Shown: positions 22,727-34,596, numbered from the stretch's first letter. The stretch is DNA of 64,000 nt from Physcia stellaris (GCA_018902385.1 JABSSW010000007.1:372001-436000); one strand, 5' to 3'. Notes: a model not told the origin generated them from the sequence alone. Translations and numbers: made by a program.

Positions 22727-24921
22727 TTAGTTTTTCATTCGAACAGCAACGATGGCGAGGGCAATCTGCATCAGTATTAGCTCTAGTCCCTTCCAGCAAA
22801 CTTCCTTTCCCGACTTACAATGGCCGCAATAATACAGATTCCGACCGGTATCATTAGTCGGTTGAGGTTACGCCACCACCTCGCATTCTCGTACAGGGCT
22901 TCATCCATGGGAGCAAGTCTACTCTCAAGGTCTTGCCCAATCGATGTCACACTTGCATGACGTGCAGGTTGTTTGCCTTTCTCGTCGATTGTTGGTTCCG
23001 GAGGTAGAGGCAGGAAAGCAGCGGCGAACCAGGCTAACACATAGATTAGCATTGTCGAATAACGTACCAAAATGTCACCGCATACCTAGAGGGAAGATAA
23101 AGCCAATTGTGAACAACACGACCTGCATGTTTCTTCGATTTGGAGCTTTCCCTGTAGCTTCCTTGTCCACAGCGGGAGCAACGAAAAGACTACGCCGCTT
23201 GGCGACATTGTTCCGAGCGTGCCATAGATGTGGTGACCACACAGCCGACACTTTTGCCCTCGGTGCACCTCTAACCTCCACAAGATTGATTTCTGAAGGT
23301 CGTATCCGGGTTATAGGCATGGAGTCGTTTCTTGAGTGACCATACTCTTCTGGTCGGGTCCGAGTTCGGCCGACTGCGAGAGAGTTCTCGGATTGGGAGG
23401 GTTCAGTCGCGGAATAGGGAGCATTGCTCAACCCACTGTCAAGATTGTCAGTAGAGTAGTTTTGGGGCAACATTGATATGCGTCCACCACGGCCGTAATA
23501 CGTCCTGAATGATAATATTAGCACCGTACTCCACCATGAGTTTTATCAAGCTTGTACCTTGCCCAACCAGGAATACTGTCTCTGAAGAAGCTCCCTCTCG
23601 AACTAGGCCTCGTGACGGGTATTGCACTTTTTCGATTACCACGGTCTGAGTAGCTCGAGAACATGCTAGGGCGAGCTGAGCCTCGAGAACCGGGTATCGG
23701 CGCAAGTGCGGTGCTGACATCCTCCCTTTCATTCACCACCCGAATCGTCGACGCGGTAACATCTCTCCGAGGCGCATAAGCTGACCGCGGAAAGACTGGT
23801 AAAGGTGGAGTCTCCGATCTTGAATTTGAAGCGTGAGAGTTGTGAGAAGAATTTGCAAATTGAAGGCTACCGCTACTCCTATCAGTCATCCCCTCTGATT
23901 CGACAGTGGATAGATGTGGATTCCACCGGTTGGGATTACGGGCTGGGTTTCTTGATGGACGTTTCGATGCATTTTCTGAAGTCTCTGCCCATGACCCTGA
24001 GGCTGTTGGAGGTCTAACAATGGGATACTGAACGCGAATTCCTTCACTGATATCAGATGGTGCAAGCGAAACAGCACGATGACTGGTCGACGGTTGGTTG
24101 GGTGAGGAGACTAGCGATTCTGGGGAATCTGGTGAGACTGGCGAAACAGGACTAGTGTCGACCTCGGGTCTTCTTGCGTCTGACTTGGTAGGAGTGATAA
24201 CAGAGCCCCACGGGATGTTGGATCTAGGATTCGATGAACGAGCGACGTTGGGGAACGCCGAATACGAAGCCCGATTTGGCCGATCTCGGGGTTTCGTTCT
24301 TATGACAGTTCCGGTAGAGTCAATTGACGACAAAGAGCCATCTGAAGACTTGGGTACTATTGGTTCTTGCGAATGTGGATAAGAACTTTCTCTTTGGGTG
24401 TTTGAAATAGAGTAAGGTGAGTCTAGCGGGTCAGGTACGCTTGGAAGTTCCACAATATCGTCGTCCAAGCTCTGATCGATGATAAAACTGCGGCCACTGG
24501 CATTGTAGTCCGGCTCGTTGGCCGAAGCAGACTGCAGGGATCGCGAAAGGTGTCTGGAGGCAGGAAGAGGCCATGATTGGGCGGGAGGTTCACTGTCTTC
24601 CTCTTCTGAATCAACGGCGTCTTTCGCCTTCGCATACTGCATTGATGTTTCTCCCGCCCATGAATTCCCAAATACATTTGTTGGACCGTGGCGATCCGAA
24701 ACGCCAACCTCCTCAGACACAGCCCCCGAGGGTTTAGTGGATTTAGGCGCTAAGACATGAGAGGGATGAGTCGGAAATGGTGTACTCGAATAGACATGCG
24801 CGAGAGGGTTGTCGACTAAGCGTATTGTCGGTGAGACCTGCTCGTTGGTGGAAGACTCGGATCGTTCGTGTAGAGGTTTCCGGGGCGGAGAACGCTTCAG
24901 CGGTCGAGGCTGTAAGGGCAT
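22727..24921 (-). CDS. Large serine-rich protein with C-terminal membrane segments
   Basis: Four exons (24921-23558, 23504-23086, 23033-22819, 22765-22727) close to 678 residues. The first 560 residues are low-complexity Ser/Pro/Arg with phosphorylation-like SP and RS contexts and should be disordered and cytosolic. The C-terminal 180 residues look ordered. MQVVLFTIGFIFPL continues after splicing into AWFAAAFLPLP as a first membrane segment, and a second, MIPVGICIIAAIIALAIVAV, ends the protein at RMKN. A conserved-looking linker (LESRLAPMDEALYENARWWR) joins the two. The last exon is only 13 codons and is missed unless the intron 22818-22766 is removed. I recognise the layout as a conserved Pezizomycotina 'serine-rich protein', with no known function. 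Confidence 0.82.
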
Positions 24922-25799
24922 TATCGGTGTATGTATAGTTCATAACGTTGAAAGGAGCGTATTCCGTATAACTTCGGATGCCGTACAAATACTTGGATCT
25001 AGTATGGTAGAATTTCGCGTGAAAGGCGTCTCGTGCGACGATTGTGAGGAGGCCGTTGGTCGGTCTACCTGGGAATGAAGGAGCGGCTGGGTGATGTACC
25101 CTTGAAAGGATTGAATGAGTGTATAGAAACTATTAAAAAGATTTTATAAATATGACAATGACAAAGGAGAGGAATGAAATGATGACTGAGAGGTTAAAGT
25201 CTTGATGAAGTGGGATGACTTTAGGGGGTTTTTTCGGCGACAGGCCTTAAGTGGGCCCCTAATGCAGGAACGAGTGTCCACTTAACGGCAGCGGACACTA
25301 AGGGACGATCTGCTCGAGTTCAGACGGATTATTGTCGAAGAAATTATCAGGATTATTGATATCGAAATATTATGATTGTTGAATACAGTTGAAGAAGAAC
25401 AGTACAGAGTGGAAGGTCACTCAAGATAGACGATGCCCTCTGCATTGCCTGTACGAGCTGAGTGGACTTGCAGCCAGCGACTCGTGCCTCACAATTTCCA
25501 CGGCGAGTGCAATCTTATCGATAAGATTGGAATTGGACAATCTGAGACGGCGTGAACGCGTCAAGATTCTAATTACGAGACACCGCGACTTAATATTGCG
25601 CCTTCATTGGGTTTAGTGTCTGGGGCCGCATCTGGCCTGAGACGGCAACCCGTAACATTGTGCGAAGCAGACCAATCAATCATCATCAAACCCCCAATTT
25701 CGAATCATCAATTCACCCGGCGTCTTAATTGATCGCGTTACAGACTCTTGAATGATTGACCTCATCCGGGGCCTATGAATTTGGAAGTGTGAATCGCCA
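24922..25799. promoter_or_regulatory. Divergent promoter region serine-rich gene / RCE1
   Basis: About 880 bp separate the start codons at 24921 (-) and 25800 (+). The centre (25120-25400) is AT-rich with a T-run; no specific motif is recognised. Confidence 0.45.
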
Positions 25800-27333
25800 A
25801 TGGCTCCTACGGGCATGTATCACCGCGTTTCCAACTACATCCGAGGCAGAGCAGGTACCTGCATTTCTCCACCCCGGCACTTTTCGTTTTCCAGAATAAT
25901 CCGATAGCCTGAAGCCGAATGGAGATCGCCATAACTTAAGAATATAGAACTCAGCTGATAGAGATTGCTAGACAAGGAGGAAGTACTCCCAATGCTGACC
26001 ACCACCACCGCGGCTACACTTTCGGTAAGCATGGCTTCTTTCCATCACAGTCACAATAGCGTTGAGGCCACCGGAGGATGCAGCGTTGGTGACTTACCAC
26101 CCTTTCTCATGTCCACTTGTCTTCTCCGTGGCATTCTGCAGCCTTGGTACCCTAGTGTACGCTCTCCATTCTTTCTATGCGCTTTGATATCTCGGATATT
26201 CGTGGTGGTGGTAGTCTTCGTTTATTTTCATACAGCTTGATGATATATCGGTGACTTGACGCCATATCAAACGGAATGTCGTTGAGTTTGGTCTCCACTT
26301 TTGAGTAGTATTGGCCATTATTGCCATATAAACAACTTCATCCACACTTGACAATCTAGCTTATGACCGATACAGATAGCCTACACAATCATTTACGTTC
26401 TACCTTTCTACCTCTCTTCAACCACTCGACCATCGCCTAGCCTCTCTCGCGATGCTCCGTCAGTCATTCGTGCACGGATACGAGTCGTCACCGGCTCAGT
26501 CATCGTCTCATCGATTATCACGATCTATGTGCTCTCTGTCTATGTCTCTCCCTCTGCTCTGGAAATCTTCCGCCTGCTGGGTTGGTACCCGATCGCACTA
26601 CGCGACGTCGCGAAAGTTCTGCTTCTCACGGGTTTACTTTTTTCTGGCCCCCTGTTCGAGAAGGGTATCGTCGAATCAGGATGGAAGACCTGGATTGGCG
26701 GGAAAAGTTTTCATGAGACTTTGAGTAGTTGGATCGGATGGCGGAATTTTGTTGCCGTATAACCATCTCTGCCTCTACTTAGCACATATTGACCAAATCA
26801 CACAGGGACCAATTACCGAAGAGCTCGTCTTTCGCTCCCTACTCATACCCCTTCACCTTCTCACAAACATGTCACCCTCCAATGTCGTCTACATATGCCC
26901 ACTCTATTTCGGTATTGCTCATGTGCATCACTTCTACGAATTTACACTCACCCATCCACATACGCCACTGGTACCTGCAATTCTTCGCTCAGTGATCCAA
27001 TTCGGCTATACTACCGTTTTTGGCTGGTTCGCCACATTTGTCTTTATCCGGACTGGCAGCGTATGGGCTGTTGTCCTAGCACACAGCTTCTGCAATTGGG
27101 CTGGACTACCTAGGGTCTGGGGTAAGGTCGAAGGTTCTGCCATTATAGGTCCTGTGGGAAAGGAAGGGAAGCAAAGAGGGAAAGAAGACGGCGACCCTAT
27201 GCAAGTCGCCAACGGAGAGCTGGGAATTTTGTGGACGGTGGCCTATTACCTGCTACTTTTAGCTGGAGCAGGAGCTTTCTACAGTGGACTATGGCCGCTG
27301 ACAGAGTCGAAGCATTCACTCGCTAAAATCTAG
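25800..27333 (+). CDS. RCE1: CAAX prenyl protease 2
   Basis: Rce1 removes the last three residues of prenylated CAAX proteins such as Ras in the ER membrane. Motifs of the CPBP/ABI protease family are all present in the last exon: EELVFRS (EExxxR), FGIAHVHHFYEF (the H motif) and HSFCNWAGLP (HxxxN). Proposed exons are 25800-25854, 26051-26154, 26376-26756 and 26806-27333, for 355 residues. Phases close, and the second and third exons join into one membrane helix (SVAFCSLGTL + IAYTIIYVLPFYL). The first exon (MAPTGMYHRVSNYIRGRA) is less sure because its intron is long, about 196 nt, and another ATG at 25992 exists. The acceptor before GGPITEE follows a 49-nt intron. Confidence 0.9.
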
Positions 27334-27592
27334 GTCATTGCAGTCTTGGGCAGGTTTCGCGCTGGCCGTCAGGCGGATCTCGACCTTATCTCGAATTGTT
27401 ACCGAACGTGCTCGGGACCGCAAGAGTAATGACGATGATTTTGAACCATGTTTGGGTCACATGATCTAGCGAGGGCAGCCCCTAGTTACATTAGCTTGAA
27501 ACGCGTCGTGACAACTTCTTGGTTGGAGCACCTACTCGAGACCATTCTACCCATCAATCCATATTCCGGATCGCTACCATTATATTTGCTCA

Positions 27593-28204
27593 ATGACGTC
27601 TCTCAAGACTATTAATCCTCTACTCTACGAAGCTCTTTTGGCGGCACCCACCTCGGACCTTATTGCGGCGCTTCACCAAATCTGTGCTACTGATAAAGCA
27701 GTAGAGAACGCGTTTGCCTCGCGATATATCATATCCGTTGATGACCACCAGCCAAATCACAAGAGAAAGAGAGAGGATGCGGATTCACCGCCAGCATCGA
27801 GCATTAGGAAGAAGGCTCGCTGGGCCATTTGTCGCCGATGCGAGGAAAATTTCGATGTGCTAGACAATAACCCGGGTTGTTGGTATCATTCGGGTAGGTA
27901 TTTCCAATGTTTGTGGTCAGCAGTCAGCAGCTTACCATCCGAACCCTAAGGCGAGCTCGAATATGACCCCTACGCACCCAAATACGGCTGGGAGATGACA
28001 TGGGACTGCTGCGACGAGCAGGGCCCCGTACAAGGCTGCGAGGTGCGAATGCACAAAGCAGCGAATAGCGATCTAGAGGATGGCGAGAGCACTGAAAATG
28101 ACGAGGATGATGAAGAGGACGGGGAGGATGAAGATGAAGAGTCATCATGTCGTCGTAATGAATGGACAAGTTACGAAGTGGACGCTAAAAACGACGAGTC
28201 GTAG
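27593..28204 (+). CDS. Small protein with Cys/His zinc-binding pattern and acidic tail
   Basis: Two exons (27593-27893, 27951-28204) close to 184 residues. The N-terminus is helical (LLYEALLAAPTSDLIAALHQ) and a basic KRKRED-type patch follows. The middle has CRRCEENFDVLDNN-CWYHSG, and after the intron WDCCDEQGPVQGCEVRMHK, that is C..C...C..H plus CC...C...H ligands, enough for one or two zinc sites. The spacing resembles CHORD-like modules and a conserved fungal family I know only as hypothetical. The tail is almost pure Glu/Asp. A nuclear role would fit the basic and acidic patches but is inference. It converges on RFC4 with 135 bp between stops. Confidence 0.7.
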
Positions 28205-28339
28205 ATGCTACGAGCATACTCAATGCACACCCAGAAAGCTATAGAGATTTCCTTTCCTGCCCCCTAATGTATACAGAACGCCCCCAACGCCTCGCTTATC
28301 ATGCAAAGCCCCTTGAACCTTTCTTGCAATACGAGTTCG

Positions 28340-29444
28340 TCAACTCTGAAAAAGCCCAGGCTTCATATTAATCTTGCACAACCTCGCGACACACCCCAAC
28401 AACTGCACCAGAGTCTGCACCCCCTCCAGCACCCTCATATGACAGAACCCAATCTCCTTAATAAACTCCAACCGCGCATGTTCACTCAACCCCGGCACCG
28501 TCTTCGTGACCCTAAACATCGTACTCACAATATCATGACAGCTATACCCAAGCCCCCAAAGCTCCTGCACGCCCTCAACCGCACTATCCACCTTCCCCTC
28601 CCAGCACGCCTTAATAACAGCCTGCACCTTAATCGGATGCGGGCTATCCACAACCTTGAACACATTCTCCCCACTCACGAAGCCAAAGCCAGCATGGGTG
28701 CTCTGCAGATTGTTAATCGCCTGCCTCATATCGCCCTCAGCGCTAAACACGAGCGCAGCGACGCCATCGTCGGCATACTCCACCTTCTCCGCCTCGCACA
28801 CCTGCATCAGCCGCGTCACCAGCTGCTGGTCCGTGAGCCGCGCGTACCGCAGGATCGCGCACCGCGACTGCAGCGGCTCGATGATCTTGTTGCTCTGGTT
28901 GCACGCGAACGCGAACCGCGTCGTGCTGCTGTAGATCTCCATCGTGCGCCGCAGCGCCTGCTGCGCGCCGCCTGTCATGCTGTCCGCTTCGTCTAGGATG
29001 ACGAGCTTCTGCCGTCCGGGGGGGAGGGTTACTTTTTTTTGGGCGAAGGCTTTGATCCGGTTGCGCACGACGTCGATGCCGCGCTCGTCGCTGGCGTTGA
29101 GCTCTAGTACTGCTTCTTTGTAGGCTGGACCTAGGAGGGCGCGCGCGAGGCAGAGGATGCTGGTTGTTTTGCCGATGCCGGGCATCCCTGATATTATCAC
29201 GTGCGGCATGTTTCCGTCTTTGGCGATGATTTTGAGGCGTTCGATTGTTTCTGTGTTGCCCACTATGTCGGAGAGGTAGGTGGGGCGGTATTTCTCGACC
29301 CTGTTGGCGGGCATTAGCTGGGGGTTTTGAGGAGGAGATGGGGAGGAGGGCGCACCAGGGGAGGTCGTATGTCGCGCCGTTTGGGTTCGGCTTGATGCCA
29401 TTGCTGGTGGCGGCGGAGGAGGACTCGGCTTTGGTCGTTGTCAT
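28340..29444 (-). CDS. RFC4: Replication factor C subunit 4
   Basis: Rfc4 (animal RFC2) is an AAA+ subunit of the clamp loader that opens PCNA and also serves checkpoint and cohesion loaders. Two exons, 29444-29356 and 29300-28340, close to 349 residues; removing the intron restores [20 protein letters not shown]. Motifs are Walker [11 protein letters not shown], Walker [11 protein letters not shown], the RFC box [17 protein letters not shown] and the SRC motif [13 protein letters not shown]. The C-terminal collar helices follow ([17 protein letters not shown]). The length is typical. The coding DNA is unusually GC-rich between 28600 and 29200 compared with its neighbours. Confidence 0.97.
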
Positions 29445-30518
29445 GGTAGGTATCGATTGTCGATGGGTTATGCTACAGGTTGAAAATGAATTGCAAGTAC
29501 GGAGTCCTGCACGGAGGTAAGGTACCGGCTCGTCGGACGCGACATCACGTGCACGTGATTACGCGTACTCGGATTAGCGTCGAGGGTTTTGCCCTACATA
29601 AGACCCGTGTGAGGGCAACTTCACCTTCTAGTACCGTTTACTTTCTTTACAATGGCGCTGGTGGTTCATCCTTCGACTTGCAGAACTCGCATTGGAACCA
29701 TTGGCTTTTTTGGAGTGAAGGAAGTGTGCTTGCGTACAACAAGGCTGCCGTCGAGATACAACTTTTGCGGGCCAATACTGTACTCGAGAATCAGAGACAT
29801 GGATTACGATATGATGCGTAAAGGATTACTTTAGCTCTATTCCACCCCTGCTGTTCGGCCTTGTGCTCAGAGTTCACTCACTCAATGCATTGCTTCAGCC
29901 CATATTTACCTAGGTACGCCTCACTCTTCTAATTCAGCATGACTGCGCAGACTTACAAGCTCGGTCAACAAACATGGCCAGTGTCGTGTCCTTCGACAAG
30001 TTTAACTCTCCATATGGGCTTGCGCACTTCATATCCGTACGGCTTGTTGTGGCCCTCGCTGTTTTCTCGTTCAGTATGTACAATCACAGGGTCAGTGTCA
30101 AAAAGCATCGAGTATGCTAGCAGAACATATGGATAACGCTTCGATGTATGAATATCACTGACCATTCTGCTGATTACACTGCTTTCTTTCACATCGGTTT
30201 AGTTGGTTTATCATCGATTGGCAACTTGTGGCCGAAGGTTAGTTGACAGTTCTCTCTCTTGAACTTCTGTTAGTTTATTTGAAAGCCTTCGCATATGCCG
30301 CGAGTAAAGCGATGACTTTATGCGTCCCGAGCCAAGCGCGAATAGACACCTTACGAATTATTTACAGTACATATAATATTATTTTGATATGCGTCCCGCA
30401 AAATGCTACGCGCTGACTGCCGCAAATTCAGGTGCCTGTGTCGAGTCCTTCAGCTCTCTGCGTATATGATTGTCAAGTGACCTAGCTACTTCGATCTTTA
30501 CAGGCACAAATTTTTTCA
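29445..30518. other. Intergenic, start of the accessory region
   Basis: About 1.07 kb with the RFC4 5' flank. Short open frames at 29480-29821 and 29939-30136 have no recognisable domain and I do not call them genes. Confidence 0.4.
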
Positions 30519-32147
30519 ATGATATTCCATTTAACATTCTTCATGAGACAGCGACTGCCTTTCGTGATGCTTCAGGTGTTATCTCTCTGTCTATCAGTAG
30601 TCCGATGCATCAATGAACCTCCGGACCCCGTTAGGCCACTCCCGCAAGATTTACATTTTCGAGACCCTAGAAGAAACATCACATGCCTTGGAGATCGCTC
30701 CGATTACGGATGGTACTTGGATCACCTGAACGAGCGTTCTATGCAGGAGCTTTGCGCCGACCCACTTTACGGCGGAAGCGACACGGCTCCCAATTTTCGA
30801 GGTTATTGTAATGAGGGAGACGTGTTCTTCTCGTATGGTCCTGGGCTTCACGATCCTGACACTCGAGGGGACGTAGCTCGGAAAACGCTAGAATGCCGAA
30901 ATCGTTGTTTCTGCAATTTCGGTCTTCCAGATCCCCTGCAGCAGCCCAAGGCAGTCGCGCTCACTCGCAAGACGTTTCATACGGATGATGGCGCAGTCAT
31001 GGTGCATCTTGATAGCCGAATGAATCGAATAACGATGCAGGCGGATAGAGTTACGCGGATATACTATAGGATAGAAGCTCTTGATCAAAATACGTATGTT
31101 GTCGTGATATTTCCTTCCTATCTTGAACAATTTGGCGGTATAAAAAGACGTTGCGCGGGCGTTCCACTTCTGAAAAAAATCTCACTACTCAAATTACCCC
31201 AAACTATGACTGCTAACTTCAGAGTCACGAACAGGGTCTTGCACGAAGACCTTGCTATTTGGCCAGATAACCAAATTCGGTGTGCCGGACCGCTGCCAGA
31301 CTTCCCACTTCCAGAGGGTTGGGATCAGCACGACTTCGCAAGCAATCAAGCGCTCTGTGCCACACAGCTTTCGGGCGGAAACCCAGCCGCCAATGCTGGT
31401 GGCTACTGTCATCGGACTGCACCTTCTGATCCTCCATCTGCTGAAAGAGTTGTCAGCTTTGCCGATGACCAAACACCAAGGCTTGATTGGACTTGGAGTG
31501 GGCAGAGTGGCAGCAGCTTTCGTACGTCAGCAAGCATACGATTTCATTGCTGGAAAAACTGTCTGTGCAGTTATCGTGATCGGACGAAAAATTATCTTGA
31601 TCCTCAGGTTCGTATGTGGGAATGGTTAGTGGAAAATCTTCCACAAGACTTCCTCTCGATCGGAAAAGGGAACCGATATCCGATGGGATCTTCGACGGAT
31701 AACAATGGCAGACCCAGAACTACTTCCAGAGGAGGCAACGTACGTTCGGCAGAGTGTTCTGCAGACACTCATGGTCCTGGGAGGTGTGAGTTGCCATGGC
31801 CCGCTGACATATTGGGACCTGTACCGGCGGAGGTGATGAAGATTGCCCTCCGCAGGCAGCCAGCTGCTATCGAGAGCGAGCCGAATGCTCCAACAGCAGA
31901 TCCAAATAGAGCATGTGGCAATGGCTGTCACAGCAACAATGATTGTGGCATCGATTGTCTCTGCAGGATGCCGTCAATGTCCGAAGCAAAGGCGTTTGGG
32001 GTTGACCCCGTTGCGCCGCGTGCTTTGTGCTTGGACGTTGCGTCCATTTTTGGGCGGTCACTTGAAAACCAGGGCCAGATTGGGTGTCGGTGTAATGTGA
32101 CGTATATTGCGCCTGAATGCTGTCACTCCAGGGACGGCAAAATCTAG
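30519..32147 (+). CDS. Secreted cysteine-rich protein of unknown function
   Basis: This is an open frame of 542 residues starting with a hydrophobic leader (LPFVMLQVLSLCLSVVRC) that fits a signal peptide. The body has two similar halves, each with spaced cysteines: CNEGDVFFSYGPG with CRNRCFCNFG in the first, and GGYCHRTAPS with FHCWKNCLCSYRD in the second. A third C-rich tail follows (CGNGCHSNNDCGIDCLCR, then CRCNVTYIAPECC). A likely intron at 31094-31222 (GTATGT...CTAAC...CAG) is 129 nt, a multiple of three without stops; removing it gives 499 residues and joins DQNT to VTNRVLHED smoothly. The duplicated Cys pattern suggests an internal repeat. No enzyme motif is visible. It resembles lineage-specific secreted proteins of fungi, and a role outside the cell is inferred only from the leader. 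Confidence 0.65.
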   Translation: MIFHLTFFMRQRLPFVMLQVLSLCLSVVRCINEPPDPVRPLPQDLHFRDPRRNITCLGDRSDYGWYLDHLNERSMQELCADPLYGGSDTAPNFRGYCNEGDVFFSYGPGLHDPDTRGDVARKTLECRNRCFCNFGLPDPLQQPKAVALTRKTFHTDDGAVMVHLDSRMNRITMQADRVTRIYYRIEALDQNTYVVVIFPSYLEQFGGIKRRCAGVPLLKKISLLKLPQTMTANFRVTNRVLHEDLAIWPDNQIRCAGPLPDFPLPEGWDQHDFASNQALCATQLSGGNPAANAGGYCHRTAPSDPPSAERVVSFADDQTPRLDWTWSGQSGSSFRTSASIRFHCWKNCLCSYRDRTKNYLDPQVRMWEWLVENLPQDFLSIGKGNRYPMGSSTDNNGRPRTTSRGGNVRSAECSADTHGPGRCELPWPADILGPVPAEVMKIALRRQPAAIESEPNAPTADPNRACGNGCHSNNDCGIDCLCRMPSMSEAKAFGVDPVAPRALCLDVASIFGRSLENQGQIGCRCNVTYIAPECCHSRDGKI

Positions 32148-32468
32148 ATCCAGACGATATCTATCTTGGTAGCATGAGGCTCTTGTGATATCTTTTTTGA
32201 TCTCGCGGCTGAATTGTTATACTCTCTTGGGAAGTTCCCTGACTCCACCACTGACTGATTTGACGGTTCAGGGTCCGACCAGCGGAATCCATTGTGTCTC
32301 ACAGGCAGACGTATGCTTGCTGCTGTGACCGCAGAAGATCCGTCATCCTATGAAGCTGCACTCAAGGGAAGGTTTTGGAAGACATGACTTAGCAGAGAGT
32401 AGAACGTGCAGCCAAAAGGCGCATTAGATGAATATCGTGAGTCAAGAGCATGTTGAATTGACTAAGTA

Positions 32469-32702
32469 TTGACAGATTTTAGGGAGGAAATAAGCGAAGG
32501 ACAGGATGCTCGAAGCAATCGGTCCTACGTAAGGACCAATCACACATGCGAACCATTTTGCCTACCTAAAGTAAAGCCACAATGCGTTTGGGCTTGCAAC
32601 CCTGATGGCGGACTTGGTAGGTACTTTATAATGAATGATGAGCAAGAGTGCCGGGTTTTCATTGACATGGTTTGGAATCGAAACGCAATAATGACTTGCT
32701 AG
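32469..32702 (+). CDS. Possible cysteine-rich exon or gene fragment
   Basis: This 77-codon open stretch contains CEPFCLPKVKPQCVWACNPD and a later EC, a dense cysteine pattern like the tail of the preceding secreted protein. It lacks a start of its own: the first codon is not a convincing ATG, and a CAG acceptor lies just before it. It could be the last exon of another small secreted protein or a fragment. Confidence is low. Confidence 0.3.
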   Translation: MTDFREEISEGQDARSNRSYVRTNHTCEPFCLPKVKPQCVWACNPDGGLGRYFIMNDEQECRVFIDMVWNRNAIMTC

Positions 32703-32739
32703 AAACTACTTGATCTAGACAAGGCACTCAACGTCTTAT

Positions 32740-34596
32740 CAATTTTGCCATCCACAGCTAGGGAGAATAAATGGATGCAAAGTGACCGAGGATCTGATAC
32801 AATTTCGAAGTCTTCCATACGCTCAAATACCCCGAAGATTTGCCCGTTCATTTCTTCTGGACCACTTATCTTATGTTCATTCGGATGAAAGTGCAAATTA
32901 CTGCTACGACGCTAAGGACTATGGCCCGTGCAGTATTCAACCACTCGATAGCATCGCGACGGACATACGTTGGAATTAGTTGCCAGAAGCTCCAGGAAGA
33001 ACCCAAGATCAAAGTGAGGACTGCTTGAGGCTTACTCTCACTTGCCCGGCTACGGCTCTGGGACCCGTTGCGGGTGTAAAAGGTTTGCCTGTTGTGGTCT
33101 TCGTTCATGGCGGAGCATTGATGATAGGATCTGGTACTTCCTTCTTGGCTTGCCTACAATTGCGTGATGTCTGATGCTGACGCTTTGTTGGAAGGCGACA
33201 GGAAGTATTATGACCCACTGAAATTTTGCACCGAGGCATTCAACAGCGCGAGGCCTCTTAATACATGCATCCGTTAATTACCGACTGGGTGCGCTCGGTT
33301 TCCTACATTGTCCAGAAGCCGGGGATCTTCTTCCATCAAATAACGGGTATGTCTTGTTTGCCTGTATATCCATTAAAAGTCCACTACTACAAGCGACCTC
33401 AGTAACCGCTTGTGGAAAATGGCAGCAATCAACAGTCTCCGCGCCCGCTTCTTATATATGAGAGCCCTCAACGCTGACGCAAGGATCCAGTTAGACTATA
33501 CGATCAGATTCTCGCCTTCGAATGGCTCCGAACCTAATTTGGAGGTGATCCGAATAACATGACTGCGATAGGGCAATCTGCGGGAGCCGCTAGCCTTTCA
33601 CTGCACAGTTCACGCTTTCGGAGCCAGCCACTGTACCAGAGAGCTATCAATCTTTCAGGCTCCACCACAGTTCTAGTTACCATGACTCCGGACGAGCATC
33701 AACGAGAGTTCATGTATCAGGCAGAGAAGCTTGGCATTGAAACACGGGATCGTTCGATGATCGACATCGCGACAGAAATTGTTGATCACCCAATCGATGC
33801 GATCCGGAGTCTTGAGTATAGTGGCGCGCCTTGCTGTCCGAGTGAGCTCATTCTGGAAGAAGATTGGGCCACTATGCGGCATGCCCGCCACACGAGGACC
33901 ATTACATGGCTAGAGTCACAATTGATGAGCTCTTCGACCTACGACGGCTCGATTTCCCACTTGGTTGCAAAGGGACAGGAGCGAACGCAGCTCGCGAAGG
34001 TATTCGGCGCTATCTGCCGAGCAAAGCTGAAGGATCCACAGAGTCTTCTCTGTGATGACGACGATATTGGGTTGGTGAAGATTTGCCAATTAGTCACTGA
34101 CATTGGCTATTATGGTGCAGCTGTTAGTGGTCTCCTCGGCGGTCTCGAGAATTCTGCCACGGAGAGCTGGTTTGTGCTCTTTGATATTGGTAATCCTTTC
34201 TCAGAAAAACTTGAGAAGGGACGATTTGCAACGCATACCTGGGATGTAGTATCCCTTTTGGGCGCGCATGATAATCAATTACCAGCTGAGTGCGTTCAAG
34301 GCATATCTGAATGGCGGCGGATGATAGTGGGTTACTGCTACACGGGGCGTCTCCCTTATGAAGCATGGAAGCCGACATCGCAATCGGCCTCACTCATTCA
34401 GAAAGATGGCATCAAGCATCTCGACCACACGCAGCTAGCCAATAGCAGAGCCCAAAGATTGCTGCAACTCGCCGAGCAGGAGGGTGGGGAGTACGGTTTT
34501 GACCTATTGTGGGAGAACGTGATTCGGTTCTTCCTTAAGACTGGGAATCCGCGCTATGCGCACGAGGTCTCGGATATTATCCAGAAGTATGGCTAA
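32740..34596 (+). pseudogene. Type-B carboxylesterase pseudogene (three in-frame stops)
   Basis: The reading frame is collinear with fungal type-B carboxylesterase/lipase: LIQFRSLPYAQIPRRFAR, YDAKDYGPC, QSEDCLRL, VVVFVHGGALMIGSG (oxyanion region), ASVNYRLGALGFL, then GGDPNNMTAIGQSAGAASL with the nucleophile elbow GQSAGA, and a 330-residue C-terminal part to 34596. Two introns keep the frame: about 33135-33200 and about 33343-33494. After splicing, three stops interrupt it: TAG at 32977-32979 after IRWN, TGA at 33219-33221 where families usually have Trp, and TAA at 33535-33537 just before FGGDPNN. Each can be explained by one C-to-T or G-to-A transition. The 5' end is not resolved. Alternative splicing is unlikely to skip all three stops. 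Confidence 0.8.

Noticed and set aside
28301-28996. 231-codon + strand frame over RFC4
   Set aside because: It is antisense to RFC4, whose AAA+ motifs are unambiguous.
33178-33290. A one-base frameshift in the esterase between KYYDPLKF and the NYRLG motif
   Set aside because: Removing an intron with GT...CAG ends (about 33135-33200) restores the frame without an indel, leaving a TGA stop instead.
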